From CAVPGP01 sp963718065 (GTDB taxonomy: Bacteria > Actinomycetota > Thermoleophilia > Gaiellales > Gaiellaceae), in NCBI GenBank assembly GCA_963718065.1, contig CAVQYE010000012.1, positions 62,001 to 126,000 on the forward strand: a stretch of 64,000 nucleotides of DNA. The letters run 5' to 3'. Positions within the stretch are counted from its first letter, which is position 1. Each line of letters starts with the position of its first letter. Below the pieces are notes generated by a model that was not told the origin of the DNA, made no database searches, and saw nothing but the letters and a program-made list of their open reading frames with translations. Shown piece by piece: positions 1 to 8,626 of the stretch. A program made the position numbers and the translations under genes.

Positions 1-454
1 GCAGATCTTCTGGCACCGGGAGACGGCGACGCTCGGGCCGATCGGCGGGCTCTGGGACGCGATCCAGGCAGGCGGGCACGGCGGCCTGCGCATCCTGCGC
101 CACCTGCCCCGCGGGCAGGGCTATTCGCCGGCCGACCGGATCGCCTTCTGGAACGCCGTCCATCTCTTGCTGCTCGTCCCTGCCGGCTGGTTGACCTGGG
201 TCGCCTGGAAGCGGCTCGGGACTGCCTTCGGGCTCTATTCGCTCGCGACGCTGCTGATCGTCTGCGCGGTGCCGTCGCAGGGCTTCCCGCTGGTCAGCCT
301 GCCTCGGTTCCTGATGGCCGACTTCCCGATCCTGCTGGCGATCGCCGCGCTGCTGCGAGACCGGCCCGGCTGGCGCACAGGCGTCCTCGTCTCGTTTGGC
401 GCGCTCTCAGCTCTCGCCGGCGCCGCGTTCGCGCACGGCGTCTGGATCGCGTAA
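1..454 (+). CDS. Membrane glycosyltransferase (mannosyltransferase-like), C-terminal part
   Basis: This frame is open from the left edge of the window, so only about the last 150 residues are seen. They contain at least three hydrophobic segments and the motif SLPRFLMADFP, which resembles the last luminal Ser-x-Pro-Arg-Phe/Tyr segment of PIG-V-like and related polyprenol-dependent mannosyltransferases. The inferred role is adding a sugar to a lipid or protein at the outer face of the membrane. The last 48 bases overlap the tail of the convergent epimerase gene. The family call rests on a short motif and the membrane pattern only; another multi-pass GT-C enzyme is possible. Confidence 0.5.
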   Translation, partial: QIFWHRETATLGPIGGLWDAIQAGGHGGLRILRHLPRGQGYSPADRIAFWNAVHLLLLVPAGWLTWVAWKRLGTAFGLYSLATLLIVCAVPSQGFPLVSLPRFLMADFPILLAIAALLRDRPGWRTGVLVSFGALSALAGAAFAHGVWIA

Positions 455-1331
455 CGAATCCCAGGTCCGGCGCAGGCCGTCCTCGAGCGAGACGGCCGGC
501 TCCCAGCCGAGCTCGTCCCGGGCAAGCGTCACGTCGAGCACGCTGCGGCGCGCATCGCCCGCCCGCTCCTCGACGTGCTGCGGCGGGGCGTCCGAGCCGC
601 TGACGCGCCGGCAGAGCTCGTGCAACTCGAGCACGCTGGTGGCGACCCCGGTGCCGACGTTGTAGACGCCGTGGTCGCGCGCCGACGCCGCCAGCACCGC
701 GTCGACGACGTCCCCGACGTAGACGTAGTCGCGCTCGTTGCCGCCGTCGCCGAAGAGGAGCGTCGGCTCGCCCGTGGCCATCCGCTCCAGGAAGATCGAG
801 ACGACGCCGCCCTCGAGCGACGAGTCCTGGCGCGGGCCGTAGACGTTCGCGAACCGCAGCACGACGGTGGCGATCCCGTGCAGCCGCCGCCAGGTCGCGA
901 GGTACTCCTCGCCGGCGAGCTTCGCCGTCCCGTACGGCGAGACGGGCCGGCGCGGCGCTGTCTCCGCCGGCGGGCTCGTCGACGTCGCCGTAGATCGCGC
1001 CGCCGGTGGAGCTGAAGACGACCGCGGCGCCGGCGGCGCGGGCCGCTTCGAGCACGTTGATCGTCCCGACGACGTTCACCTCGGCGTCGTAGCCGGGTCG
1101 TTTCACCGAGGTGCCGACGTCGGCCTGGGCCGCCAGGTGGAAGACGACCTCGGCGTCGACCGTGAACGGCTCGCGGATGTCGTGCTCCAGCAACGCGGCG
1201 TCCAAGTTCAGGAACTCCCGCTTCCCGGTCGCGAAGTTGTCGACGACGAGCACGTCGTCGCCGCGCTCGACGAGGGCGTCCACGAGGTGCGATCCGATGA
1301 AGCCCGCACCCCCTGTGACGACCGCCTGCAT
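407..1331 (-). CDS. NAD-dependent epimerase/dehydratase (UDP-glucose 4-epimerase-like), frameshifted
   Basis: Extended SDR enzyme acting on a nucleotide sugar. The N-terminus has the Rossmann motif GGAGFIGSHL followed by VVDNFATGKREF, and HLAAQADVGTSV further on. The catalytic YxxxK is found as SPYGTAKLAGEEYL in the second frame, followed by FANVYGPRQ and ERDYVYVGDVV, all typical of GalE-like proteins. A single-base frameshift near 960-970 splits the two halves; joined, they give about 307 residues, normal for the family. The ATG at 1331 faces the tmk start 22 bases away, so the two genes share a divergent promoter region. UDP-glucose is the default substrate guess, but dTDP-sugars are equally possible. 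Confidence 0.8.
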
Positions 1332-1353
1332 GGGGCCGTATCGTACGGACTCG

Positions 1354-1947
1354 ATGTTCGTGACGTTTGAAGGCCTCGACGGCTGCGGGAAGAGCACCCA
1401 GGTGGAGCTGCTGGCGGCTGCTCTGCAGGAGCACGGGCGCGAGGTGATCGCGACGCGCGAGCCCGGCGGCACCGAGGTCGGCGAGGGGATCCGTGACCTG
1501 GTGCTCCACGGCCCGCAGATGACGCCCTGGACCGAGGCAGCGCTCTATGCAGCCGCGCGCGCGGAGCTCGTCGAGGAGGTGATCCGCCCGGCCCTCGAGC
1601 GGGGCGCCGCGGTGATCTGCGACCGGTACATCGACTCGTCGATCGCCTACCAGGGGATCGCCCGCGAGCTCGGCGTCGGCCGCGTGCTCGAGCTGAACCT
1701 CGCCGCGGTGCGAGGGCTCCTGCCCGAGCGGACGTTTCTCTTGCAGATGAGCCCCGAGGAAGCGCAGGCGCGGCAGACGGGCAAGCCGGACCGGATCGAG
1801 CGCGAGCACGACTCGTTCCGCTCGGCGGTGGAAGAGGCGTACCGGGGGCTGGCGGCGATCTTCCCGCAGCGGATCGTCTCGCTCGACGGGACAGCCGAGC
1901 CGGAAGCGATCGCGAAGGAGGTCCGTGGGCACCTGGGACTTTCCTGA
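1354..1947 (+). CDS. tmk: Thymidylate kinase
   Basis: Phosphorylates dTMP to dTDP with ATP in the cytosol, a required step of dTTP synthesis. The 197-residue product has the P-loop FEGLDGCGKST at residues 5-15, the DR(Y/x) motif region TREPGGTE, the substrate-binding DRYIDSSIAYQG and a LID stretch rich in Arg (ARQTGKPDRIERE). The ATG at 1354 puts the P-loop at the normal distance from the N-terminus; an in-frame ATG 24 bases upstream would add eight residues and overlap the epimerase start. Its 3' end overlaps holB by 23 bases, so the two are co-transcribed and probably translationally coupled. The tmk-holB pair is a common bacterial arrangement. Confidence 0.95.
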   Translation: MFVTFEGLDGCGKSTQVELLAAALQEHGREVIATREPGGTEVGEGIRDLVLHGPQMTPWTEAALYAAARAELVEEVIRPALERGAAVICDRYIDSSIAYQGIARELGVGRVLELNLAAVRGLLPERTFLLQMSPEEAQARQTGKPDRIEREHDSFRSAVEEAYRGLAAIFPQRIVSLDGTAEPEAIAKEVRGHLGLS

Positions 1948-3008
1948 GCAGCGGGAGGCCAAGCGCCTCCTCGACGCGGCGATCGCGGAAGGGCCGGCGC
2001 ACGCCTATCTCTTCCACGGGCCGGCCGGCGTGGGCAAGCGCCGCGCGGCCGTCGAGCTCGCGGGCAAGCTGCTCGGAGACACCGGCCGCGTCACGCGCGG
2101 AGCGCATCCCGACCTCTACGTGCTCGAGGCGCTCGGCGACATGATCCGCATCGACGCGATCCGCGAGCTGCGGCGCGACCTGCACATGCGCCCGTTCGAG
2201 GCCGACCACCGCGTCTATCTGATCTTCGACTCGAACCTCTTGAACGAGGAGGCGGCAGACGCGCTGCTGAAGGACCTGGAGGAGCCGCCGCCGTACGCGG
2301 TGATCGTCCTCGTCGCCGACGACCTCGGCCCGATCCCCGAGACGATCCGCTCGCGCTGCCAGCCCGTCCCGTTCGGGCGGCTCTCGGAGCGGGCGGTGCG
2401 GGCGGAGCTCGACCGGCGCGCTCCCGGCCTCCCGGAGGCGGAGCGCACGGCACTGGCGCGCGTCGCGGCCGGACGGCTCGACCGGCTCGAGCGGCTGCTC
2501 GACCCGGCGGCCGCGTCGCGCCGTGCGCAGCTGATCGAGCTCGCCCGGGCCGCCTACCGAGACGACGCATTCGAGCCCGGCCGACGCGGCGTCGCGAATC
2601 GTCGATGCCTCCCGTGAGCGCTCGGCGGAGGCGAAGGAACGCGAGGAGGTGGCGATCGCCCCGCTCGACCTGCCGACGCGCGAGGGCGAGCAGCGCGTCC
2701 GTCGCGCGGGGCGTGGCGCCGAGCGGGAGGAGCTGCTCGACTCGCTCGAGGAGCTCGCGTCGTGGTACCGCGACCTGATCGCGGTCGCCGTCGGCGCCGA
2801 GGGAGTCGTCGTCCACGCCGATCGGCTGACGGAGCTGCGGGAGGACGCGAGCGAGGAGCTTCTGCCGGGCGCAGAGCTGGCTGCCGAGGCAGTGCGCGAC
2901 ACGTGGCGGGAGCTCGAGGAGTTCAATCTCGCCCCGCAGCTCGCCTTCGAGGCGCTCTTCGTGCAGGTGCGCCGGGCCTTGACCGGGCCATATCTCGTCA
3001 CCCGTTAA
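1925..3008 (+). CDS. holB: DNA polymerase III subunit delta', frameshifted
   Basis: Clamp-loader subunit of the replicative polymerase. It starts with GTG at 1925 inside the tmk 3' end. The AAA+ module shows HAYLFHGPAGVGKR (P-loop), the DADxx-like segment DSNLLNEEAADALLKDLEEPP and the sensor region IPETIRSRCQPV. A one-base slip near 2578-2582, in a run of C and G, moves the rest into another frame, which continues without stops through an alpha-helical C-terminal domain to 3008. The repaired length of about 361 residues fits the family. As this subunit is expected to be required, an indel error in the assembly is more likely than a real pseudogene. Confidence 0.85.
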
Positions 3009-3091
3009 GGGGGTTGCGAGAAAAACCCTGCTGCCGACACTGAGAGAGCGCATGCGGCGCGCTCAATCCGAGGCAAGTTCAGGGAGTAGCG

Positions 3092-4705
3092 TTGGCCGCA
3101 GTTCCATCGATAGGGCGCGCGAGTGCCGTCGAGCCCCGCCCCTCACAGGGTGAAGGAGCTCAGGCAACCGGCCAGCTGTACGAGCGCCACAGCCGCCAGA
3201 TCTTCAATTTCTGCCTGCACAAGCTCGGTTCCCGCGAGGAGGCCGAGGACGCAGCGCAGACGACCTTCCTGAACGCGTTCCGGGGCATGGAGCGTGGGGT
3301 GCGCCCCGAGCTCGAGCAGGCCTGGCTCTTCAAGATCGCCGAGAACGTGTGCCTCACCCGGCACCGCTCGACCTTCCGGCGCCGTCGCATCGAGTCGCCG
3401 AGCGACTTCGACACGCTGCAGGAGGTCATCCCGTCACCGCAGCGCGACCCTGACACGTTGATCCGCCTCCCCGAGGCGCTCTCCGAGATGTCCGAGCAGC
3501 AGCGGCGCGCGCTGCTCCTTCGCGAATGGCAAGGGCTCTCGTACCGCGAGATCGGCGAGGAGCTCGACCTGTCGCAGGCCGCAGTCGAGACGCTGCTCTT
3601 CCGCGCCCGCCGCTCTCTCGCCGCGGCACTGACGGAGGCGCCGGCGCCGAAGAAGCGTGGCTCGGCTCGTCTGCGCAGCGGCATCGACCTCGGGTCTATC
3701 CTCGCTGCCGCGAAGGCGGCGTTCGCCGGCAGCGCGGCGATCAAGGTTGCCGCGGTCGCGGCTGTTGCGTCGACGACGGCAATCGCCGGCTCGAAGGTCG
3801 AGAACATCCAGCACGCTGTGCTGGAGCGGCCGGTGGCCGCGACGGTCGCGAAGGCGCCCGCCGCGAAGGCTCATCTTCAGCGCAGCACCAGCACGGCGAC
3901 TCCGGCTGCTCCGGCCGTGACGCACAAGGTCGTGCCTGCCAAGCGCGCCCATGCCAAGGTCCGCGTCGTGTCGGCTCCGCACGGTGTCGCTTTCGTCCCC
4001 AACCGCGTCACCGACGAGAACATCGGCGCGGCCGCGCCCGCACCCCCGGCAGCAGCGCGCGAGGCGCAGACTCCCATCGCCCTCGCGCCCGCCGCCGAGC
4101 AGCCCGTCGCCTACGCAGCGGCGCCGCCGGCTCCGACGACCACCCCGGTCGTCCCGGAGAACGCGAAGGAGCACAAGACTTTCGACCGCGGGCTCAGCAC
4201 TGCATCGGCGCCGACGCCGGTCGCCAGCGTAGCTGCGCCGACGCCGGCCGACACTACGGCCGGCCGCAAGCACGACGGCGCGCGGGACCATGGGAAGCGC
4301 AACGACCGCACGGCTCGTCACGAACAGCTCGGGACTTCGACGCCCGCTCCCGCGACGGCCACGGTTGCTCCTGTCGCGCAGACGACCGCCCCGACGCAGC
4401 CCGCCCCCGCTCAGCCCGCCGAGCGGGGCAGGGCGACGTGGAAGCAGAACGACAAGCGCGACGACCGCCGCTCGCGCCAGCCCACGCCCGTCCCGGCAAG
4501 CCCCGTGGCGACGCCGACCGCTCCAGTCGCGACCGAGCCGGCGACCCCGACGCCGACGGATCCCGGCCGGAAGTGGAAGGACAGGCATGACGTTCCGGCC
4601 CCGGCTCCTTCCCCCGCCGCAACGCCCGCACCTCCCGCCGCAGCGCCTGCCCCCGCCCCCTCGGAGGACAAGCCAAGCCACCGCGGCCGGGGCTGGCACC
4701 GCTAG
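3092..4705 (+). CDS. ECF-type sigma-70 factor with hydrophobic segment and long Pro/Ala/His-rich C-terminal tail
   Basis: The TTG start at 3092 is preceded by AGGGAG (3081-3086). Residues 28-98 form sigma region 2 (LYERHSRQIFNFC, then GSREEAEDAAQTTFLNAF) and residues 125-180 form region 4 (LSEMSEQQRRALLLREW and the helix-turn-helix LSYREIGEELDLSQAAVE). The usual ECF protein would end near residue 185. Here a weakly hydrophobic Ala-rich stretch (about 203-233) follows and then roughly 300 residues of low-complexity Pro/Ala/Thr sequence with clusters such as GRKHDGARDHGKR and RGRGWHR. The tail looks disordered. No anti-sigma gene adjoins it, so the extension itself may anchor or control the factor; that is an inference. 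Confidence 0.85.
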   Translation: MAAVPSIGRASAVEPRPSQGEGAQATGQLYERHSRQIFNFCLHKLGSREEAEDAAQTTFLNAFRGMERGVRPELEQAWLFKIAENVCLTRHRSTFRRRRIESPSDFDTLQEVIPSPQRDPDTLIRLPEALSEMSEQQRRALLLREWQGLSYREIGEELDLSQAAVETLLFRARRSLAAALTEAPAPKKRGSARLRSGIDLGSILAAAKAAFAGSAAIKVAAVAAVASTTAIAGSKVENIQHAVLERPVAATVAKAPAAKAHLQRSTSTATPAAPAVTHKVVPAKRAHAKVRVVSAPHGVAFVPNRVTDENIGAAAPAPPAAAREAQTPIALAPAAEQPVAYAAAPPAPTTTPVVPENAKEHKTFDRGLSTASAPTPVASVAAPTPADTTAGRKHDGARDHGKRNDRTARHEQLGTSTPAPATATVAPVAQTTAPTQPAPAQPAERGRATWKQNDKRDDRRSRQPTPVPASPVATPTAPVATEPATPTPTDPGRKWKDRHDVPAPAPSPAATPAPPAAAPAPAPSEDKPSHRGRGWHR

Positions 4706-4713
4706 ACAATCCG

Positions 4714-4735
4714 TTCGCCGCGTCGCCGCGGCGAA
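4714..4735. terminator. Bidirectional hairpin terminator
   Basis: A perfect 9-bp stem (TTCGCCGCG / CGCGGCGAA) with a four-base loop lies in the 45-base gap between two convergent genes. No long T tract follows on either side, only TGTTCT, so termination efficiency is uncertain. Confidence 0.6.
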
Positions 4736-4750
4736 TGTTCTAGTGCGGTG

Positions 4751-5641
4751 TCACAGCCGCTGCAGATGCGGGTCGACCGCGCGTGTCGAGCCGAAGTCGG
4801 AGGGCTGCGGCTTCGGATGGCCACGGCGTCTGCCGCGCACGAGCCAGGAGAACGTTCGTGCGAGCCAGACGATCCGCTCCATGGCCCAGACGACGCCAAG
4901 CGGTATGAACAGCAGCGCTGTGAACGGGACGATCACGATCGCTCCGCCGACGAACGACGCGAGGCGGCCCAGGCCGGCCCAGCCGATTCGGGTCCAGCCA
5001 CCCCAGGCGGCGACCCAGCTCAGAGCGATGGCGACGGCGAGGATCACGGCGAGGGTCGAGCCCGCGAGCGCCGCGACGATGCAGGCGGCGGCCAGGTGCA
5101 AGGCGACGAGTGCGAAGCCGACCGCGGTGACGAGCCTTCCGTGTCGCTGCCGCTGAACGCCCGCTCCCCGGCGCCGCTTTCGTGACGCGCTCGGCGCAGG
5201 GCTGTTGTCATCCTTGCGCTGCTCCTCGATTGCGGCGGCTTTCACCTGATCGATTCCCATGCCAGCCGTCCGGAACGTCGTCTCGAAGCTGACTGCGGTC
5301 CAGGCCAGCCAGCGCCTCGCAAAGCCGATGCCGGAATCGCCGAGCGCCTTGCGGAAGACCCAGTCGGCGTCGTGGCGCTCGATCGCATCGACGAGCTGGT
5401 CGTGCACGAGCGCGGCGCGTGTCTGCCTTCCGTAGCTGGCGACGAACCACCAGAGAATCGACGGCACCGACGCCAGATCGGTTCTGCCGACGCCCTCGGG
5501 TGTGATCACGTGCCGTTCCTTGTCCGGGTCGGTGTAGGCGAACCCGCGAAGCAGCAGGAAGCGCTTGCGGTCGACCTGCTCGAGCTGCACGCCCTCGTCC
5601 GGCTGGAACGGGTGGACGGTCACGACGCGGTCAGTATCCAC
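4751..5641 (-). CDS. DUF1353 protein with C-terminal membrane segments
   Basis: The first 110 residues carry the DUF1353 signature: FxxxDLAS-type motif TDLASVP (54-60), IPSILWWF-like hydrophobics, and ALVHDQLV (77-84) with the His-Asp pair. The domain is known mainly from phage and prophage proteins and its function is not established. After a basic linker (RKRRRG near 154-159) three hydrophobic segments follow (about 170-192, 195-215 and 228-252), so this copy is a membrane protein, which is unusual for the family. It converges on the sigma-factor gene, and the tRNA gene begins 89 bases upstream in the opposite direction. No operon partner is visible. Confidence 0.7.
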   Translation of the reverse strand: MDTDRVVTVHPFQPDEGVQLEQVDRKRFLLLRGFAYTDPDKERHVITPEGVGRTDLASVPSILWWFVASYGRQTRAALVHDQLVDAIERHDADWVFRKALGDSGIGFARRWLAWTAVSFETTFRTAGMGIDQVKAAAIEEQRKDDNSPAPSASRKRRRGAGVQRQRHGRLVTAVGFALVALHLAAACIVAALAGSTLAVILAVAIALSWVAAWGGWTRIGWAGLGRLASFVGGAIVIVPFTALLFIPLGVVWAMERIVWLARTFSWLVRGRRRGHPKPQPSDFGSTRAVDPHLQRL

Positions 5642-5730
5642 CGTCGTCGAGCGAGTGACAACGCACCGCGCTGCCGGGGGCTGGCGTCCAGAACGCCCGG
5701 CGAACGGCGCGGCTACACTGTCGCCGCCCC

Positions 5731-5803
5731 GCCGACGTAGCTCAGCTGGTAGAGCACTTCACTCGTAATGAAGGGGTCCGCGGTTCGAGTCCGCGCGTCG
5801 GCT
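5731..5803 (+). tRNA. tRNA-Thr (anticodon CGT)
   Basis: All cloverleaf parts can be drawn: acceptor GCCGACG (5731-5737) pairs with CGTCGGC (5796-5802), D arm GCTC/GAGC, anticodon stem CTTCA/TGAAG around loop CTCGTAA, and T arm CGCGG/CCGCG with TTCGAGT. The anticodon CGT reads ACG threonine codons. The discriminator base is T and no CCA is encoded. A TACACT box at 5714-5719, 12 bases before the mature end, is a plausible -10 element. Confidence 0.97.
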
Positions 5804-5992
5804 TCTTTCTTGCGTCAGTAGACGCGGCGAGCGGATGATCACCCTCTTCGGATGATGCTCGGCTCCGTCTGACCGCGGGATCGTGTGCCTCTGCAGTTCG
5901 CCTCGTGGTGACGGTCGGCAGCTTGACTCGGCCGGTTGAGCGGATCACTCAGGCGGTGTCGTGAGCCCGGTAGTGGCGAGGAGGCGATAGGA

Positions 5993-7622
5993 GTGGCGAC
6001 GAAGGGATCGGCGTCTGCACGCGGGACCGCCGCCGGGCTCGTCCTGCTGACGCTCGCGTCGGGGCAGTTCCTGATGACGCTGGACAGCTCGGTGATGAAC
6101 GTCTCGATCGCGACGGTGGCGAAGGACGTCGGCACGACCGTGACTGGCGATCCAGGGCGCGATCACGGCCTACACGCTGGTGATGGCGGCGCTGATGATC
6201 ACGGGCGCGAAGGTGGGCGCGATGATCGGCCGCAAGCGCGCCTTCGCGATCGGCTGCGTGATCTACGGCTGCGGCTCGTTCACGACGGCGCTCGCGCCGA
6301 ACCTGACCGTGCTGCTCATCGGCTGGTCGTTCCTCGAGGGCGTCGGCGCGGCTCTGATCCTGCCCGCGATCGTCGCGCTCGTCGCGGGCAACTTCCCGGC
6401 CGAGCGGCGTCCCGCCGCCTACGGGCTCGTGGCCGCGGCGGGCGCGATCGCCGTCGCGGTCGGCCCGCTCATCGGCGGCGTCTGCACGACGTACTTCTCG
6501 TGGCGCTGGGTCTTCGCCGGCGAGGTGCTGATCGTGCTCGCGATCCTGTTCCTGACGCGGCGGATCGCACGACGCGCCGGTCGAGAAGCGCCCGCGCCTC
6601 GACTGCGTCGGCTCGGTGCTGTCGGCGCTCGGGCTCGGGACTGCTCGTCTTCGGCGTGCTCCGCTCCGGCGAGTGGGGCTGGGTCCAGCCCAAGTCCGGC
6701 GGGCCGTCGTGGGGCAACCTCTCGCCGACGGTCTGGCTCATCCTCGGCGGGCTCTTCGTGATCTGGCTGTTCTTCCGCTGGGAGGCCGCGCCGCGAGTCG
6801 CAAGGGCAAGGAGCCGCTGATCTCGCGTGGCGATGCTGCAGAACCACCAGTTGGACGGCGGACTGACGATGTTCTTCTTCCAGTACCTCGTGCAGGCGCG
6901 GGTTCTTCTTCGTCGTCCCGCTCTATCCTCTCGGTCGCCCTCGGCCTGTCGGCGGTCGCGACCGGCGTCCGGCTGCTGCCGCTCTCGATCACGCTGCTCG
7001 CCGCGGCGATCGGGATTCCGCGCCTCTTCCCGCACGTCTCGCCGCGGCTCGTCGTCCGCGCCGGCCTGCTCGCGCTGCTCGCCGGCACCGTCGTCCTGCT
7101 CGCCGCATTCGACGTGGACGCCGGCCCGGAGATCGTGTTCGTCCCGCTGCTCCTGATCGGGCTCGGGATCGGTGCGCTCGCCTCGCAGCTCGGCGCCGTC
7201 ATCGTCTCGGCGGTGCCGGACGAGCAGAGCTCCGAGGTCGGCGGCCTGCAGAACACGATGACCAACCTCGGCGCCTCGTTCGGCACGGCGCTCGCCGGCT
7301 CGCTGCTGATCGCGTCGATGAGCTCGTCGTTCCTCGCGAACATTCAGCAGAACCCGGCGATCTCGCCCGCGGTCGAAGCAGCAGGCGCAGGTCGAGCTCG
7401 CAGGCGGGGTGCCGTTCGTGTCGGACGCCGACCTCGAAGCCGCGCTCGAGGAGCAACACGTCGATCCCGAGACCGACGGACGCGGCACTCACCGCGTACG
7501 CGGACGCCCGCATCGACGGGCTCCGTTCGGCGCTCTCGATCCTCGCCCTGCTGGCGGTCGTGGCGCTGTTCCTGACCCAGAGCATCCCGTCGAGACCGCC
7601 GGCTGCGGCGGAGAAGGAGTAG
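5993..7622 (+). CDS. MFS transporter of the DHA2 (EmrB/QacA) drug-export type, multiply frameshifted
   Basis: Proton-driven multidrug exporter of the cytoplasmic membrane. The GTG start at 5993 has GAGGAGG at 5978-5984. Recognisable parts are TM1 with LMTLDSSVMNVSIATV, motif A as GAKVGAMIGRKRAF, motif C as AVAVGPLIGG, then FSWRWVFAGEV, and later helices up to a hydrophobic C-terminus (LSILALLAVVALFLTQS) followed by the stop at 7620. The repaired length near 543 residues fits 14 transmembrane segments. Breaks in frame occur near 6147, 6570, 6636, 6795, 6890 and again around 7375-7470. It ends four bases before the next ATG, so the two genes are likely co-transcribed. Confidence 0.8.
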
Positions 7623-7626
7623 GACG

Positions 7627-8457
7627 ATGTGCCGTTGGCTCGCGTATTCGGGGACCCCGATCCGGCTCGAGGAGCTGCTCGTCAAGCGCGATCGCTCGCT
7701 GATCGACCAGAGCCTGCACTCCAGGGAGGGCGCGACGCCGACGAACGGCGACGGCTTCGGCGTCGGCTGGTACGACGACACCGAGACCCCGAGGCTCTAC
7801 CGCAGCGTGCATCCAGCCTGGAACGACCGGAACCTGCGCGAGCTCGCTGCCGGGATCTCGTCGCACCTCTTCCTCGCGCACATCCGCGCGTCGACGGGAA
7901 CGGCGATCCAGGAGACGAACGCGCACCCGTTCCGCTACCAGCGCTGGCTGTGGATGCACAACGGGCTGATCCGCGACTTCCCGCGGGTCAGGCGGGAGCT
8001 CGTGCTGGCGGTCGACGACTCGCTGTTCACCTCGATCGAAGGCACGACCGACTCGGAGACGATGTTCTACCTCGCGCTCACCTTCGGTCTGGAGAGCGAG
8101 CCCGTCGCCGCGGTGGAGCGGATGGTCGGCTTCGTCGAGGAGACCGGGCGCCGGCACGGCATCGCGGATCCGATCCAGATGACGATCGCGACGACCGACG
8201 GGCGCAGCGTCTACGCGTTCCGGTACTCGAGCGAGGGGAAATCCCGGTCTCTGTACTTCAGCACGCGCATGGATGCGCTCAGGGCTCACTATCCGGAGAG
8301 CGACGAGCTCGCCCAGCTGTCCGATGAGACGCGAATCGTCGTCTCCGAGCCTCTCGGCGACCTCGCGGGAGCGTGGAACGAAGTGCCCGAGTCCCACGTC
8401 GGCATCATCCAGCCGGGCGACGACGAGCTGCGACCATTCGCGCCGCTCCGGCCGTGA
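7627..8457 (+). CDS. Class II glutamine amidotransferase (YafJ-like)
   Basis: The 276-residue protein begins MCRWLAYSG, so Cys2 becomes the N-terminal nucleophile after Met removal, as in Ntn-type glutamine amidotransferases. Further family marks are NGDGFGVGWY, LAHIRASTG, NAHPF and MHNGLI. Such stand-alone domains hydrolyse glutamine or a related gamma-glutamyl amide; the acceptor or true substrate of YafJ-type proteins is not established. It is not EgtC by context, since no ergothioneine genes are near. Four bases separate it from the MFS gene upstream, suggesting one transcript. No frameshift is seen. Confidence 0.85.
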   Translation: MCRWLAYSGTPIRLEELLVKRDRSLIDQSLHSREGATPTNGDGFGVGWYDDTETPRLYRSVHPAWNDRNLRELAAGISSHLFLAHIRASTGTAIQETNAHPFRYQRWLWMHNGLIRDFPRVRRELVLAVDDSLFTSIEGTTDSETMFYLALTFGLESEPVAAVERMVGFVEETGRRHGIADPIQMTIATTDGRSVYAFRYSSEGKSRSLYFSTRMDALRAHYPESDELAQLSDETRIVVSEPLGDLAGAWNEVPESHVGIIQPGDDELRPFAPLRP

Positions 8458-8548
8458 GCTAGTCGCCGTTCGACAGGCGGGCGCTCCAGGCGGACAGGCC
8501 GCTCCGTTAGGGGACGAGCCCTTGCGAGGCGGTTCCGGGCCGCCAGAA

Positions 8549-8576
8549 CCACCTCGCGAGAGCCACCTCTCGAGAG
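8549..8576 (+). repeat. Two back-to-back 14-bp repeats, candidate operator
   Basis: CCACCTCGCGAGAG is followed directly by CCACCTCTCGAGAG; they differ at one base and each carries a palindromic core (CTCGCGAG, CTCTCGAGAG). The pair ends 50 bases before the ATG of the large LuxR-family regulator and may be its autoregulatory site. Confidence 0.4.
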
Positions 8577-8626
8577 TACGAGACGCGCGGGGTGGCTCGC
8601 GCCAGGGAAATCCCTAGGGTTGGAAG

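Noticed and set aside
3900..4700. Repeats in the sigma-factor tail as a CRISPR or tandem-repeat array
   Set aside because: The repetition is in amino-acid composition (Pro, Ala, Thr), not in regular DNA units with spacers.
5804..5992. A gene or second tRNA between tRNA-Thr and the MFS gene
   Set aside because: No cloverleaf and no frame with a start, ribosome site and family likeness is visible in these 189 bases.
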